In this document: positions 24,401 to 32,894 of the stretch, piece after piece
Layout of the letters: the number at the start of each line of letters is the position of its first letter
Position numbering within the stretch: the first letter of the stretch is position 1
From: Bacteriovoracaceae bacterium UBA4097
Lineage (GTDB): Bacteria > Bdellovibrionota > Bacteriovoracia > Bacteriovoracales > Bacteriovoracaceae
DNA: 40,281 nt
Direction of reading: 5' to 3'
NCBI GenBank assembly: GCA_002381765.1
Contig: DFXX01000093.1
Coordinates: forward strand, 1 to 40,281
The notes under the pieces: model-generated
What the model was told of the DNA's origin: nothing
Databases searched by the model: none
Seen by the model: the letters and a program-made list of their open reading frames with translations, nothing else
Translations under genes and position numbers: made by a program

Positions 24401-25087
24401 TTATAATTCGTCTTCTTCGTCTTCTTCTTCAGCCACTTTCTTCTTTGGACCTTTTACGTATTCGACATCTTCATCAAGAACGTCTTCTTCTTCATCTTCA
24501 TCTTCTGGAGAATCTAGACCTTCTTCATAGCCCCATCCATAACCGTAGGTAGCTTCTTCTTCTTCGTCAGCGAATTCATCTGCTGGCTTAGCAGCTGCTG
24601 GCTCTTCTTCTTCATCATCAGCATCAAATTCAGCATCAAAATCATCATTCAATGTATCTGAAGTATAATCATCCGAGAAAGGAACTGTTGAAGCATGAGC
24701 AGGAGTTTTGGTAACAAGCTCAGGAACAACGACTTTCTTTTCTTTTTTATCTTCTTTAGCTTTAGCCTTTGGAGCGGCTTTAGCTTTTGGAGCAGCCTTA
24801 GCAGCGCCTTTCGCAGGAGCTTTTTTAACTAATTTCTTAGTAGCAGCTTTCTTTGGAGCAGCCTTCTTAGCTACTTTTTTAGCTGTCGCTTTAGGAGCAG
24901 CTTTCTTAGTCGTAGTTGCTTTCTTAGCAGCAGCCTTCTTGGGAGCAGCTTTTTTAGTAACTTTTTTAGCAGCTTTCTTGGGAGCAGCTTTTTTAGTCGC
25001 TACTTTCTTGGCCGCAGTTTTCTTAGTGGTTTTAGCTGCCTTAGCAGGTGCTTTCTTAGTAACTTTTTTGGTCTTTTTCGTTGCCAC
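24401..25087 (-). CDS. Histone H1-like Lys/Ala-rich protein with acidic C-terminal tail
   Basis: The 228-residue product splits into two opposite halves. Residues ~1-115 consist of KKAAPKKAA-type repeats, as in bacterial H1-like proteins (AlgP, Hc1/Hc2). Residues ~140-228 are dominated by Glu and Asp with a short Tyr/Gly patch (TYGYGWGYEEGL). The basic half should bind DNA or RNA without sequence specificity; the acidic tail could mask it or bind other proteins. The start is GTG with AAAGGA upstream, and a strong promoter precedes it. The repetitive codons make copy number changes likely between strains. Confidence 0.85.
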   Translation of the reverse strand: MATKKTKKVTKKAPAKAAKTTKKTAAKKVATKKAAPKKAAKKVTKKAAPKKAAAKKATTTKKAAPKATAKKVAKKAAPKKAATKKLVKKAPAKGAAKAAPKAKAAPKAKAKEDKKEKKVVVPELVTKTPAHASTVPFSDDYTSDTLNDDFDAEFDADDEEEEPAAAKPADEFADEEEEATYGYGWGYEEGLDSPEDEDEEEDVLDEDVEYVKGPKKKVAEEEDEEDEL

Positions 25088-25126
25088 AAAAGATCCTTTT
25101 GAAGATGGAGGTTTCTAAACACCACA

Positions 25127-25156
25127 ATTATAAGTCGTAGTGATGGCCCTTATCAA
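25127..25156 (-). promoter_or_regulatory. Strong sigma-70-type promoter for the histone-like gene
   Basis: On the - strand TTGATA and TATAAT are separated by 18 bases, matching 5/6 and 6/6 consensus positions. The start site would be at about 25120, giving a ~33-base leader that contains the AAAGGA ribosome site. It is the best consensus promoter I found in the window and suggests high expression. Confidence 0.7.
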
Positions 25157-25167
25157 GTGAGGAATAC

Positions 25168-27876
25168 TTAATGTTTGATTGAATTCAAGTCCTCAGCACC
25201 GATTTCTTGAGGTGAAAGAGGATTAGCAAATGTATCTTGCTTGACCTGCAGATTGGTGCTTTCCACATCTCCCTCTGAGAAAATGAGGAAATTGGAAGTT
25301 TGTTGTTCACTATATCCTGCGCCACCCTTTACCGAATCTAAAGGAATGAATTTAGTAGAGTATGAGTTTCGACGCATTGTTTCTGTTATATCTGAGCCAG
25401 GTATTGGGTTTTGAAAAACTCCTGTGAAATCCACTCCTGTAAATGTCCCGGGGGCGTAGGCGGAAAAAGCTCCTAGAGATTTGGGACTAGTGGGAGAATT
25501 CTCAAAGTTTGGTTCATACCAGGAGTAATCAAATTTATAGTGAGTGCTTCGGAAAGTCTGATCAGCCGCAGGTGATTCAAAATACTGCAGAAGTAGATCG
25601 CCCAGAGGCTTGGGACATTGAGAGAGATCTGTGATGCCGTTAACATACTCAGGAAGGGTGGAGCCTCCATAGTAGAAATATAAAAACTGACCAGAGATAC
25701 TACTGCAGCTTCTGGGCATTTGATCATTATCGCTGATGCCAAAATTGATATCGGCTACACCCTTGGCGGCAGCTTCATACTTTGGAATCGAGCCTTGTGC
25801 CACTCCCGCCGGGCGGGCAGTGAAGATTGCCCGAGCCGCTTGATTTAGAGAGATACGGTACTTATCAATGCCGGATTTTTGAGTTCTCATAAATTCAAAA
25901 ATCGTTCTTACCACAGGTCCAGGACCGGACCAGAGGACATCGGCCTGGCCATTTTGAGCATAGAGAGGAGCATAGACATAGTTTTGATAGCGCTTGACCC
26001 CATTAGGCAGAACCTCTGGCTCCCCACTCACCCAGCCAAAGGAATCCATATTATTGGCCAGATTGAGGTCAAAGGGAGTAGGGACTAAGTAATTACCGGC
26101 TTCATAAAGAGTAGGTGCTCTGACTCTGGCTATTTCGTGATCCAAAGCTTCAGGTGAGACCGTTGCTCCAAGACCCGTTCCCTTAAATTTTGCGAGCTGA
26201 TACTTGCTGAAAAGACCCACTTCCTTATCATCTTCTTCCTCGGCTCGTGAGGCGAGGGAATGAATAGGTTCTTCTTTTAGAGTGTAGCCGGTGTCTCGAT
26301 AAGGGACTTGATAGTCGTAAACAAGATTAGGAATACCAAATTGCACACCCTGAGAATCAGTCACCAATCCACCGATAGGTTTTCCCGGCTCATCCAGCCA
26401 GAACATTGTTCCCGGACCATTAACGGGAAGAGGAACTCCTGGAATATATTCTCCTAAAACGAGACGACCACCACCACGCTTAGGTGTTCCCACGACATCA
26501 AGTGTTGTCATGTAGGGAACCGATCTCTTTTTAAGTCCATCGGTTCTACCGTAAAATTCCGGACGTCCTTTTGGTTGGGTAAAGAGCATGGGCCCGATTC
26601 TTCCTCCAAAAGGTTTGGCAGCCGCATAGGCAGTCATCTTGATATCATCATTGAAGGGATTAAACATTCCTTCAAAAACGGCTTCCCCTCTGACTGCATA
26701 GTAGGTCACAAGATCTGGATTCTTATAATAGCCCATGGGATATCCAGGAACAGGAATGGCGGCCTTTGAAACATCACAAGCACCGGAAGTTTTATCATCT
26801 GCTCGAGGGATCATCGCTGCATAAAAGATGGCGTAGTTGACCATCATGAGTTTTAGATCCACAAATTGCTTGGCATAGATTCTATCAGAAGGAATCAAGA
26901 GGTTACTGGCCGAGGTAATAGATTCATTGGTTACACTGCGAGGAGGGATTTCCGTTATAGTGAATGAATTTTTCATTTCATCCTGCTCGTAGTTTCCACC
27001 AATATTGCGATAACCCGCATAGAAGGCCTTAACGATTCTTTCATTCCCCAGCATATTCTCGTCAGTGATTTGCGAGATGGATTTTGAGCAGCTGATTTTA
27101 TCCGTGGCCCCTGGCTGATTACAGACTCTTTGAGTCTCTGCCGGCCTGTTCATGGCTTTTTCTAAATTTCGAATTCTCATGGCGAGCTCAACTGCTTTAG
27201 GCCACGCTCCTTGGCGATTGGAAAGAATAGCGGGGCCTCTTCCAGAAAGAGTGTCATCAATTGGAAGACCCAGGACATTGTAGGCCCAGGTAGTGGCCAC
27301 CAGCATATTAAGCTTAGTGCGATCGATACAGTCGTCGATCTTGGTACCAATCAAGGTGTCCATGAAAGCACGAGAAGCTTCTTCTGCTCCTGGTAGATTA
27401 GTAGAGCCAAACTCCGGTAGGCCGGGAATAGCATAATGGCGACAGATATTTGTCTCTGATCCTTCGATGTGAATACAGACGGCCGGTAGATTGTAGCGAT
27501 CTTTTACAACACTTCCAGTGATGGCATTTCTGTCGGCCCGCATACGAAAGCTAGCTGGACCAGTGTCATTGCCAGTACCGGCATTATTGACGTCATCGAT
27601 ATTGAGATTTCCGATGACATAGTACTTATACATCCACTCTTTATAGATGTTTCTCATTTCCCAATTGAGATAGGCGATCTTGGTGAGTTGTCGTGCTTGA
27701 ACGGCGGCTCCCGAGAAGGCGGCAGCATCGGTGGCGTTTTGCAGATTGATCTTGGCCTTAACAAACAGACCAATATTGATAACAAAAGCAATGATAGTTA
27801 CCAGCACCACCAGCGAGGCAGAAAAAAAGATGCTGATTTGTCCCTGCTGAGAGGTGCTTTTTGTCACTAGCGCCAT
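25168..27876 (-). CDS. Large TadG-like secreted/pilus-assembly protein
   Basis: The N-terminal region (QGQISIFFSASLVVLVTIIA, then LQNATDAAAFSGA) matches the TadE/TadG-like Flp pilus assembly segment: a short tail, one membrane helix, and a conserved LQNAxDAAALAGA helix. About 840 residues follow outside the membrane, with no recognised adhesion or VWA motif; several Cys could form disulfides. The ATG at 27876 gives 902 residues and starts close to the membrane helix; an ATG at 27951 adds 25 mostly basic residues, and neither has a good ribosome site. No other tad gene is nearby, so the protein may act alone or with a distant locus. Confidence 0.75.
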   Translation of the reverse strand: MALVTKSTSQQGQISIFFSASLVVLVTIIAFVINIGLFVKAKINLQNATDAAAFSGAAVQARQLTKIAYLNWEMRNIYKEWMYKYYVIGNLNIDDVNNAGTGNDTGPASFRMRADRNAITGSVVKDRYNLPAVCIHIEGSETNICRHYAIPGLPEFGSTNLPGAEEASRAFMDTLIGTKIDDCIDRTKLNMLVATTWAYNVLGLPIDDTLSGRGPAILSNRQGAWPKAVELAMRIRNLEKAMNRPAETQRVCNQPGATDKISCSKSISQITDENMLGNERIVKAFYAGYRNIGGNYEQDEMKNSFTITEIPPRSVTNESITSASNLLIPSDRIYAKQFVDLKLMMVNYAIFYAAMIPRADDKTSGACDVSKAAIPVPGYPMGYYKNPDLVTYYAVRGEAVFEGMFNPFNDDIKMTAYAAAKPFGGRIGPMLFTQPKGRPEFYGRTDGLKKRSVPYMTTLDVVGTPKRGGGRLVLGEYIPGVPLPVNGPGTMFWLDEPGKPIGGLVTDSQGVQFGIPNLVYDYQVPYRDTGYTLKEEPIHSLASRAEEEDDKEVGLFSKYQLAKFKGTGLGATVSPEALDHEIARVRAPTLYEAGNYLVPTPFDLNLANNMDSFGWVSGEPEVLPNGVKRYQNYVYAPLYAQNGQADVLWSGPGPVVRTIFEFMRTQKSGIDKYRISLNQAARAIFTARPAGVAQGSIPKYEAAAKGVADINFGISDNDQMPRSCSSISGQFLYFYYGGSTLPEYVNGITDLSQCPKPLGDLLLQYFESPAADQTFRSTHYKFDYSWYEPNFENSPTSPKSLGAFSAYAPGTFTGVDFTGVFQNPIPGSDITETMRRNSYSTKFIPLDSVKGGAGYSEQQTSNFLIFSEGDVESTNLQVKQDTFANPLSPQEIGAEDLNSIKH

Positions 27877-28020
27877 TTTGTTCGAAGTCAAAGTTCTAAT
27901 ATCACGTCGTTCTATTTTGGTACGCCTTTTGCGAGGTGTAAAGACATCCAAAGAATACCGATCTTTGGTAGTCGGACGTTAGCTGATTCGGTGTACCTCT
28001 CCTAGCTATCCCCACCCCAA

Positions 28021-28099
28021 TTTTGCCCACCAAATTCTTCACCACCCTAGGCATCGCGGGATGCCTAGAGGCACGTCCACAGGTGAAGCCGAGGCAAAA
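28021..28099. ncRNA. Candidate structured RNA element, three nested helices
   Basis: In the 278-base gap between the divergent TadG-like and zinc-ribbon genes, three helices nest. TTTTGCC (28021) pairs with GGCAAAA (28093). CTTCACC (28037) pairs with GGTGAAG (28082). CTAGGCAT (28047) pairs with ATGCCTAG (28061) around a CGCGGG loop. The rod would be stable on either strand. I do not recognise a known riboswitch, SRP, 6S or RNase P signature. It could be a leader for either gene or an independent small RNA; strand is not determined. Confidence 0.45.
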
Positions 28100-28154
28100 C
28101 TTGCTGGGTAATAGAGAGAGTCTAATTCATGATCTAATGATGACAGGAGATAAA

Positions 28155-28538
28155 ATGAAAAAAAAGAATGAATCCCGTGATTGTTTCTGTGCTCTTTGCC
28201 GCTCACCTCGAAAACTTCGCTACTCTAGGCCCCTAAAGACGCAACATTACTTTCAGATTCTGACTTTAGCTCTCGTGGTGACCGCGATTGGTTTTCCTTG
28301 GATAAATTGGAAGGGAGTCTTGTCTCTGCCAGTAATTTGGGCCATCTTTGAAAGTATCCATAGCTCTCTTTATAGAAAAGAACTTCGCTGCCCTTACTGC
28401 GGCTTCGATCCTAGTTGGTATAAGAAGGATGTGAAGTTTGCTCGCCAGAAAGTGGAGGAGTTCCTTAAACAAAATCCTGACAGTCCTGTCTTTCGTCGAA
28501 TTAAGGCGGAAGAAAGTACTTTCAAAAACCTAAACTAA
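28155..28538 (+). CDS. Membrane protein with two CxxC zinc-ribbon halves, function unknown
   Basis: The 127-residue product has CALC in the N-terminal 20 residues and CPYC after the membrane region. Between them are two close hydrophobic segments (ILTLALVVTAIGFPWI and GVLSLPVIWAIFESI). Both CxxC pairs would be on the same side of the membrane if both segments cross, allowing one shared zinc site. The start at 28155 is chosen because AGGAGA precedes it. No homologue is recognised. It is divergent from the TadG-like gene. Confidence 0.65.
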   Translation: MKKKNESRDCFCALCRSPRKLRYSRPLKTQHYFQILTLALVVTAIGFPWINWKGVLSLPVIWAIFESIHSSLYRKELRCPYCGFDPSWYKKDVKFARQKVEEFLKQNPDSPVFRRIKAEESTFKNLN

Positions 28539-28734
28539 ATTCTCCGACCCTGCATTAACTGCTATAAATATCCATAGCTTAAGACCAGGCTACCTTGGCC
28601 TCTTTCTTCCATAGCTCATAGTCAGAAAAGGAAAGAAAAATACTTTTCCAACTAAACTCAACCTGAGGTAAGAATGAGGAATAGGTAATCATTTACTTTT
28701 TTTTCATTCGCACCCTATGCGACAAGGAGCATGT

Positions 28735-29187
28735 ATGAGCGTAAACAAAGTTATTTTATTGGGAAGACTAGGACAAGATCCTGAGCTTAAGTACACACCG
28801 GGTGGATCTGCGGTTTGTAACTTCTCTCTTGCCACCACCGAAGCTTGGACCGATAAGCAAGGTCAAAAGCAGGAGAAGACCGAGTGGCACCGAGTAGTGG
28901 TTTGGGGCAAGCTCGCTGAGCTTTGTAATCAATACCTCGCTAAGGGACGCCAGGCATTTCTTGAAGGCCGTCTTCAGACTCGTTCATGGGATGATAAGGA
29001 TGGGAACAAAAGATATACTACTGAAATCCTAGCTAGCACTGTTCAATTCATTGGTGGGGCCACGGCTTCAAATAATACTCAGGTAGACTCTTCCTATAAT
29101 CAGGCCCCTGCCATGGGTGCTTCTAATAATCAAGAATATCAAGTCTCTAATGATGCCCACTTTGCATCTGACGATATTCCGTTCTAG
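28735..29187 (+). CDS. ssb: Single-stranded DNA-binding protein
   Basis: SSB coats ssDNA in replication, repair and recombination. The 150-residue product has a classic OB fold (SVNKVILLGRLGQDPELKYT, then TEWHRVVVWGKLAELCNQYL). A flexible Asn/Gln/Ser linker follows, and the acidic DDIPF tip recruits partner proteins. I chose the ATG at 28735, with AAGGAG six to ten bases upstream; an in-frame ATG at 28717 precedes the ribosome site. A terminator follows. Confidence 0.96.
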   Translation: MSVNKVILLGRLGQDPELKYTPGGSAVCNFSLATTEAWTDKQGQKQEKTEWHRVVVWGKLAELCNQYLAKGRQAFLEGRLQTRSWDDKDGNKRYTTEILASTVQFIGGATASNNTQVDSSYNQAPAMGASNNQEYQVSNDAHFASDDIPF

Positions 29188-29212
29188 CCTCTAAAATTTG
29201 TCATCTCTGTTG

Positions 29213-29235
29213 GGCCCACGTAAGTGGGCCTTTTT
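29213..29235 (+). terminator. Rho-independent terminator after ssb
   Basis: GGCCCAC and GTGGGCC form a 7-bp GC-rich stem with a GTAA loop, directly followed by five T. Confidence 0.9.
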
Positions 29236-29292
29236 ATTGAAGCCCAATTTTTCCCACCCCCACAAGCCCCATGAAAGTGCTACAATGCCTGA

Positions 29293-30432
29293 ATGGACGA
29301 CAAGCCAAGTTTTTTCTCAGTTAGATATGATCTAGTTCAGGTGGATTTACCCCTGTTGTTTGATTTGTACATAAACTCTTCGGTAGTGAAGGGGAAAGAA
29401 AAGTTTGTCAGGATTTTTCCCAGTGGCGAAACCTTAAAAAAAGATGATCTGGAAGAATTTCATAAGAAGTATGTTCAGCTCTATATTTCCGAAGATCAAC
29501 GAAGTGTCTATTTACGAAGTCTCGTGAAATCACAGGTAGATGATGTGCAGAAGGCCAATGTCATTAAGGATGCGGCGCTGGATTATCTTCACAATATCTT
29601 TGATAAAGATAAGGAGTTCTCAACCGATCTTCTTTCGAAAAGTATCGAAGGCTGCCGTGAAGTCGTTGAATCCATGGTGGATGTTCTAGAAGAGCACAAT
29701 ATTGATTCCCTTCGAAATCTTATCGGGAATTTGAGTTTTCATGATTTTTATACTTACGATCACTCCATCAATGTCTCCATGTATTGCATAACTATTTTTA
29801 AAGCGATTAATCCTAAGGCCACTCGTAAAGAGCTAGTCCATGCGGGGCTGGGTGGGCTGCTACATGACCTGGGTAAAATTAAGATCCCGACCCATATTCT
29901 GAATAATCCAGGTGGTCTTTCTAATGAGGATTATCTTACCATTAAAAACCATCCCGACTTTGGTTTGGAACTTCTGCTTTCGGGTCATTGCAAGGTAGAT
30001 GAGAATATCGACTTGAAGATCATTGGAAGAGTTATTCATGAGCACCATGAAAACTACGATGGGACGGGCTATCCACAAAAGTTAAAAGGGAAGGAGCAAA
30101 TTCATCTTCTGGCCCGAGTTTGTACCATTGCCGACTTTTTCGATGCGATTACCACCAAACGCTCCTACAACGAGGTTCTGCCTATTCCTGAGGCCATGAA
30201 CACCATGAGAAACTTCCGGGCGACTAAGCTTGATCCGGATATTTTTGATATCTTTGATCAACATGTTCGCTATATCCGAGCAGAAGCTACCCGAGATTTA
30301 AAGCTCTCGGATTCATTTGATCCCACCTTACCCTATGCCAAACTACCGCTGGAAGAACTCAAAAAATTCAGTAAAGAAATGGACTTTGGAAAGATCAAAG
30401 TGGTTGATCCTTCGCTCAAGAAAAAGAAATAA
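29293..30432 (+). CDS. HD-GYP domain protein, probable cyclic-di-GMP phosphodiesterase
   Basis: The 379-residue cytoplasmic protein has an N-terminal region of about 145 residues without a clear receiver domain, then an HD-GYP domain. The HD pair is at 191-192 (LLHDLGKIKIP), HHEN at 251-254 and GYP at 259-261, all intact, followed by the family's VCTIADFFDAITTKRSYNE segment. Hydrolysis of c-di-GMP is expected, which in predatory bacteria links to motility and prey entry. The ribosome site is weak, and TACAAT at 29281 suggests a short or absent leader. It converges on secG with a shared terminator. Confidence 0.88.
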   Translation: MDDKPSFFSVRYDLVQVDLPLLFDLYINSSVVKGKEKFVRIFPSGETLKKDDLEEFHKKYVQLYISEDQRSVYLRSLVKSQVDDVQKANVIKDAALDYLHNIFDKDKEFSTDLLSKSIEGCREVVESMVDVLEEHNIDSLRNLIGNLSFHDFYTYDHSINVSMYCITIFKAINPKATRKELVHAGLGGLLHDLGKIKIPTHILNNPGGLSNEDYLTIKNHPDFGLELLLSGHCKVDENIDLKIIGRVIHEHHENYDGTGYPQKLKGKEQIHLLARVCTIADFFDAITTKRSYNEVLPIPEAMNTMRNFRATKLDPDIFDIFDQHVRYIRAEATRDLKLSDSFDPTLPYAKLPLEELKKFSKEMDFGKIKVVDPSLKKKK

Positions 30433-30433
30433 A

Positions 30434-30470
30434 AAAAGGGATAAAGTTTCCTTTATCCCTTCGCTTTTTA
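30434..30470. terminator. Bidirectional terminator between HD-GYP gene and secG
   Basis: AAGGGATAAAG and CTTTATCCCTT form a perfect 11-bp stem with a TTTC loop, with A- and T-rich flanks on both sides. It lies between convergent genes. Confidence 0.9.
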
Positions 30471-30487
30471 AAAAAATAGAATCTTTC

Positions 30488-30883
30488 CTACTGGGCCATG
30501 CCTGGCTTAGTTGCCGGAACAGGAGCCGTTGGCTCAGCTGTATTGGCGGCCGGAGCATCTTCAGTAGCCTCAGTCTCATTACCAAGAGCTTCTACATCTG
30601 AATTAAGAGGAGCAGCCACCGGAGCTTCATTATCAAAGAGAGATCGCTTAGATTCGCGTGACTTAATGGTAGTTAGAACAATTGAATTGATGAAAAAGCC
30701 CACGGCCAAGAAAGTGGTAAGCTTAGTCATGAAGTTCCCTTTTGCGGAACTAGAGAAAACCGCCTGAGAGGCGCCTCCACCCATGATTGCTCCTAGCTCA
30801 GCACCTTTCCCGAACTGAAGAAGCACTGTAACCACAAGAAGGATACAGATAGTAACGTGCAGAGCGATAAGAAAAGTCATCAT
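30488..30883 (-). CDS. secG: Preprotein translocase subunit SecG
   Basis: SecG is the small auxiliary subunit of the SecYEG channel. Two membrane helices lie at about residues 3-22 and 56-74. Between them is the characteristic SecG loop (LQFGKGAELGAIMGGGASQ, then AVFSSSAKGNFMTKLT). The C-terminal tail is extended, Ala/Pro/Glu-rich and likely disordered, bringing the length to 131 residues. A GGGAG site precedes the ATG. It follows tpiA on the - strand, a common arrangement (gapA-pgk-tpiA-secG). Confidence 0.94.
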   Translation of the reverse strand: MMTFLIALHVTICILLVVTVLLQFGKGAELGAIMGGGASQAVFSSSAKGNFMTKLTTFLAVGFFINSIVLTTIKSRESKRSLFDNEAPVAAPLNSDVEALGNETEATEDAPAANTAEPTAPVPATKPGMAQ

Positions 30884-30951
30884 ACGAAATAGTCTCCCAT
30901 TGAGGTCATATTTTTATCAAAAAATTGGAACGTTGCAAATCAAAATTAGAC

Positions 30952-31695
30952 TTATTTATCTCCGCAGAGACCAAGAAAGTCTTTTACCTTTAAACTTGCT
31001 CCACCCACCAGGCCACCGTCGATGTCTTTTTGGCCTAAAAGCTCTTCCACATTATCCGGCTTAACACTTCCGCCGTATAAAATGCGCACCTTTTCTCCAA
31101 AACCAGGAAATTTCTCCTTCATGGTCTGACGGATAAAGGCATGGACTTCCTGAGCTTGGGCGGGACTAGCAGTCTTGCCCGTACCAATCGCCCAAACTGG
31201 TTCATAGGCAATTACCAGATTTTCCGCATTTGCTAGATTCTGATCATTAAGACCCTGGTGCAACTGGTCAGCAATGAGGCTAAGGGTTTGACCCGCATCA
31301 CGCTCGGCCAGAGTTTCACCCACGCAGTAGATAACAGCGAGACCTTCTTTAAGTGCAGTCTTAACCTTGGGATTAAGTGATTTTGAGGTTTCATGAAAGT
31401 ATTGACGACGCTCTGAGTGCCCTAAAATAACGAAATGAGCACCGATATCTTTAAGCTGAGTCGGTGATACTTCACCGGTGAAAGCTCCACTCAGGTGTTC
31501 CGAACAAGTTTGTCCTCCTACCTTAACACCTTTCTTAAAACCAAGTTCATTGGCCATTCTCACATAGAGAAAGGGAGGAGCAATCCAGGCTTCACGCTTT
31601 TGAGAGAATCTTTTATTGAACTCAAAGAAGAAATCTCTGATTTCATTGGTGCTTAAATTCATTTTCCAGTTAGCGACTAAAAGCTTTTCCATCAT
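30952..31695 (-). CDS. tpiA: Triosephosphate isomerase
   Basis: This enzyme interconverts dihydroxyacetone phosphate and glyceraldehyde 3-phosphate. The 247-residue TIM barrel shows NWKMN with the substrate Lys, VILGHSERR with the catalytic His, AYEPVWAIGTGK with the catalytic Glu and flexible loop 6, and ILYGGSVKPDN at the phosphate site. Two adjacent ATG codons are possible starts. The first overlaps the pgk stop (TAATG), so translation is probably coupled. Confidence 0.97.
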   Translation of the reverse strand: MMEKLLVANWKMNLSTNEIRDFFFEFNKRFSQKREAWIAPPFLYVRMANELGFKKGVKVGGQTCSEHLSGAFTGEVSPTQLKDIGAHFVILGHSERRQYFHETSKSLNPKVKTALKEGLAVIYCVGETLAERDAGQTLSLIADQLHQGLNDQNLANAENLVIAYEPVWAIGTGKTASPAQAQEVHAFIRQTMKEKFPGFGEKVRILYGGSVKPDNVEELLGQKDIDGGLVGGASLKVKDFLGLCGDK

Positions 31696-32885
31696 TACAC
31701 TCCTAATTTAAGGGCCTGAACACCAGGAAGTTCTCCTCTTTCGATGTACTCCAAAGAGGCTCCACCGCCAGAAGAGACATGAGAAAACTTTTCAGCTTCC
31801 CCAGATTTCTGCACGGCTGCGACCGAATCTCCTCCTCCGACAACAGAGAAAGCGCCTTCATTCTTGGCAATGGCCTTGGCCATCTCCATGGTACCTTTAG
31901 CAAAACTTGGAGATTCAAATAGGCCCATTGGCCCGTTCCAGAAGATTGTCTTCGCAGTCTTGATATGATCTTTATAAGATCTGATGGTCTCAGGACCAAT
32001 ATCCAGACCCATAAAGCCTTCACGAATACTCACCCCATCATTAATAGAGCCGGATCCATCAAGCGATTCTGAAACGATATGATCTTTTGGTAATTGAATC
32101 TTTCCGCCCTTATCTTGAGAGAGAAGCTGTTTGGCCAGGGTCACATCTTCATCAGAACAAAGTGATTTTCCAACAGAAGCTCCCTTGGCCTTAAGGAAAG
32201 GATAGGCCATGGCACCTCCAATAAGGAGAGTGTCAACCATGACCATCATTTTTTCGATGGTCTTGATCTTATCTGAAACCTTAGCTCCACCAATGATAGC
32301 AATGAATGGCTTCTTAGGTTTTTCAAGGAGAGCACCTAGCGAATCAATTTCTTTCTTCATAAGAAGACCGGCATAGGCGCGATTCTTAAAGAAGGCATTA
32401 ATAGCATAAGTTGAAGCATGCTTTCTGTGAGCCGCTCCAAAAGCATCGTTCACATAAACATCGCCATACTGTGCTAGCTTTTCAGCGAGTTCCATATCGT
32501 TTTTCTCTTCACCAGGAAGAAAACGGATGTTCTCTAAAAGGACGATCTTGGTCTCTGGCAGTTGAAGAAGATTCTTCACGCCATTATCGATAGCCGATTC
32601 AGAAAGAATAACATCGATTCCTAGTTTTTGGGCCAGATAGGTCGCTACGGGCTCAAGTGAGTACTTAGGATTTGGCTGACCATCTGGACGGCCAAGATGA
32701 CTGATAAGAGTGATTTTGCTCGCTCCCTTTTCTAGCATCAGGCGAATTGTAGGTATCGCCATATCGATGCGGCTGGGATCGGTAATTTCTCTGGGCTCAG
32801 TCTTAGTCAGAGGAACATTAAAATCAAACCGTGCCAGGACCTTCTTACCTTTAAGATCAGCGTCCTGTAGATGCTTTAATTGCAT
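31695..32885 (-). CDS. pgk: Phosphoglycerate kinase
   Basis: PGK makes ATP from 1,3-bisphosphoglycerate. The 396-residue product has the standard motifs: LARFDFNVPL, ISHLGRPDG, ENIRFLPGEEKND, NDAFGAAHRKHAST, the hinge/nucleotide segment GGAKVSDKI, and the C-terminal VVGGGDSVAAV and SSGGGASLEYI. AAGGAG precedes the ATG, nine bases after gapA. Length is normal. Confidence 0.97.
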   Translation of the reverse strand: MQLKHLQDADLKGKKVLARFDFNVPLTKTEPREITDPSRIDMAIPTIRLMLEKGASKITLISHLGRPDGQPNPKYSLEPVATYLAQKLGIDVILSESAIDNGVKNLLQLPETKIVLLENIRFLPGEEKNDMELAEKLAQYGDVYVNDAFGAAHRKHASTYAINAFFKNRAYAGLLMKKEIDSLGALLEKPKKPFIAIIGGAKVSDKIKTIEKMMVMVDTLLIGGAMAYPFLKAKGASVGKSLCSDEDVTLAKQLLSQDKGGKIQLPKDHIVSESLDGSGSINDGVSIREGFMGLDIGPETIRSYKDHIKTAKTIFWNGPMGLFESPSFAKGTMEMAKAIAKNEGAFSVVGGGDSVAAVQKSGEAEKFSHVSSGGGASLEYIERGELPGVQALKLGV

Positions 32886-32894
32886 GAGGACTCC

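Noticed and set aside
24708..25118. Long open frame on the + strand opposite the histone-like gene
   Set aside because: It is the shadow of the Lys/Ala repeat codons, giving an Ala/Phe/Leu-rich translation with no ribosome site.
28021..28120. c-di-GMP-I riboswitch in the structured region
   Set aside because: CACGTCCACAGG is only loosely like the conserved CACGCACAGGG block and the downstream GAAA tetraloop and receptor are absent.
28023..28154. In-frame upstream extension of the zinc-ribbon protein from a TTG at 28023
   Set aside because: It would cross the structured element, has no ribosome site, and the ATG at 28155 has a good AGGAGA.
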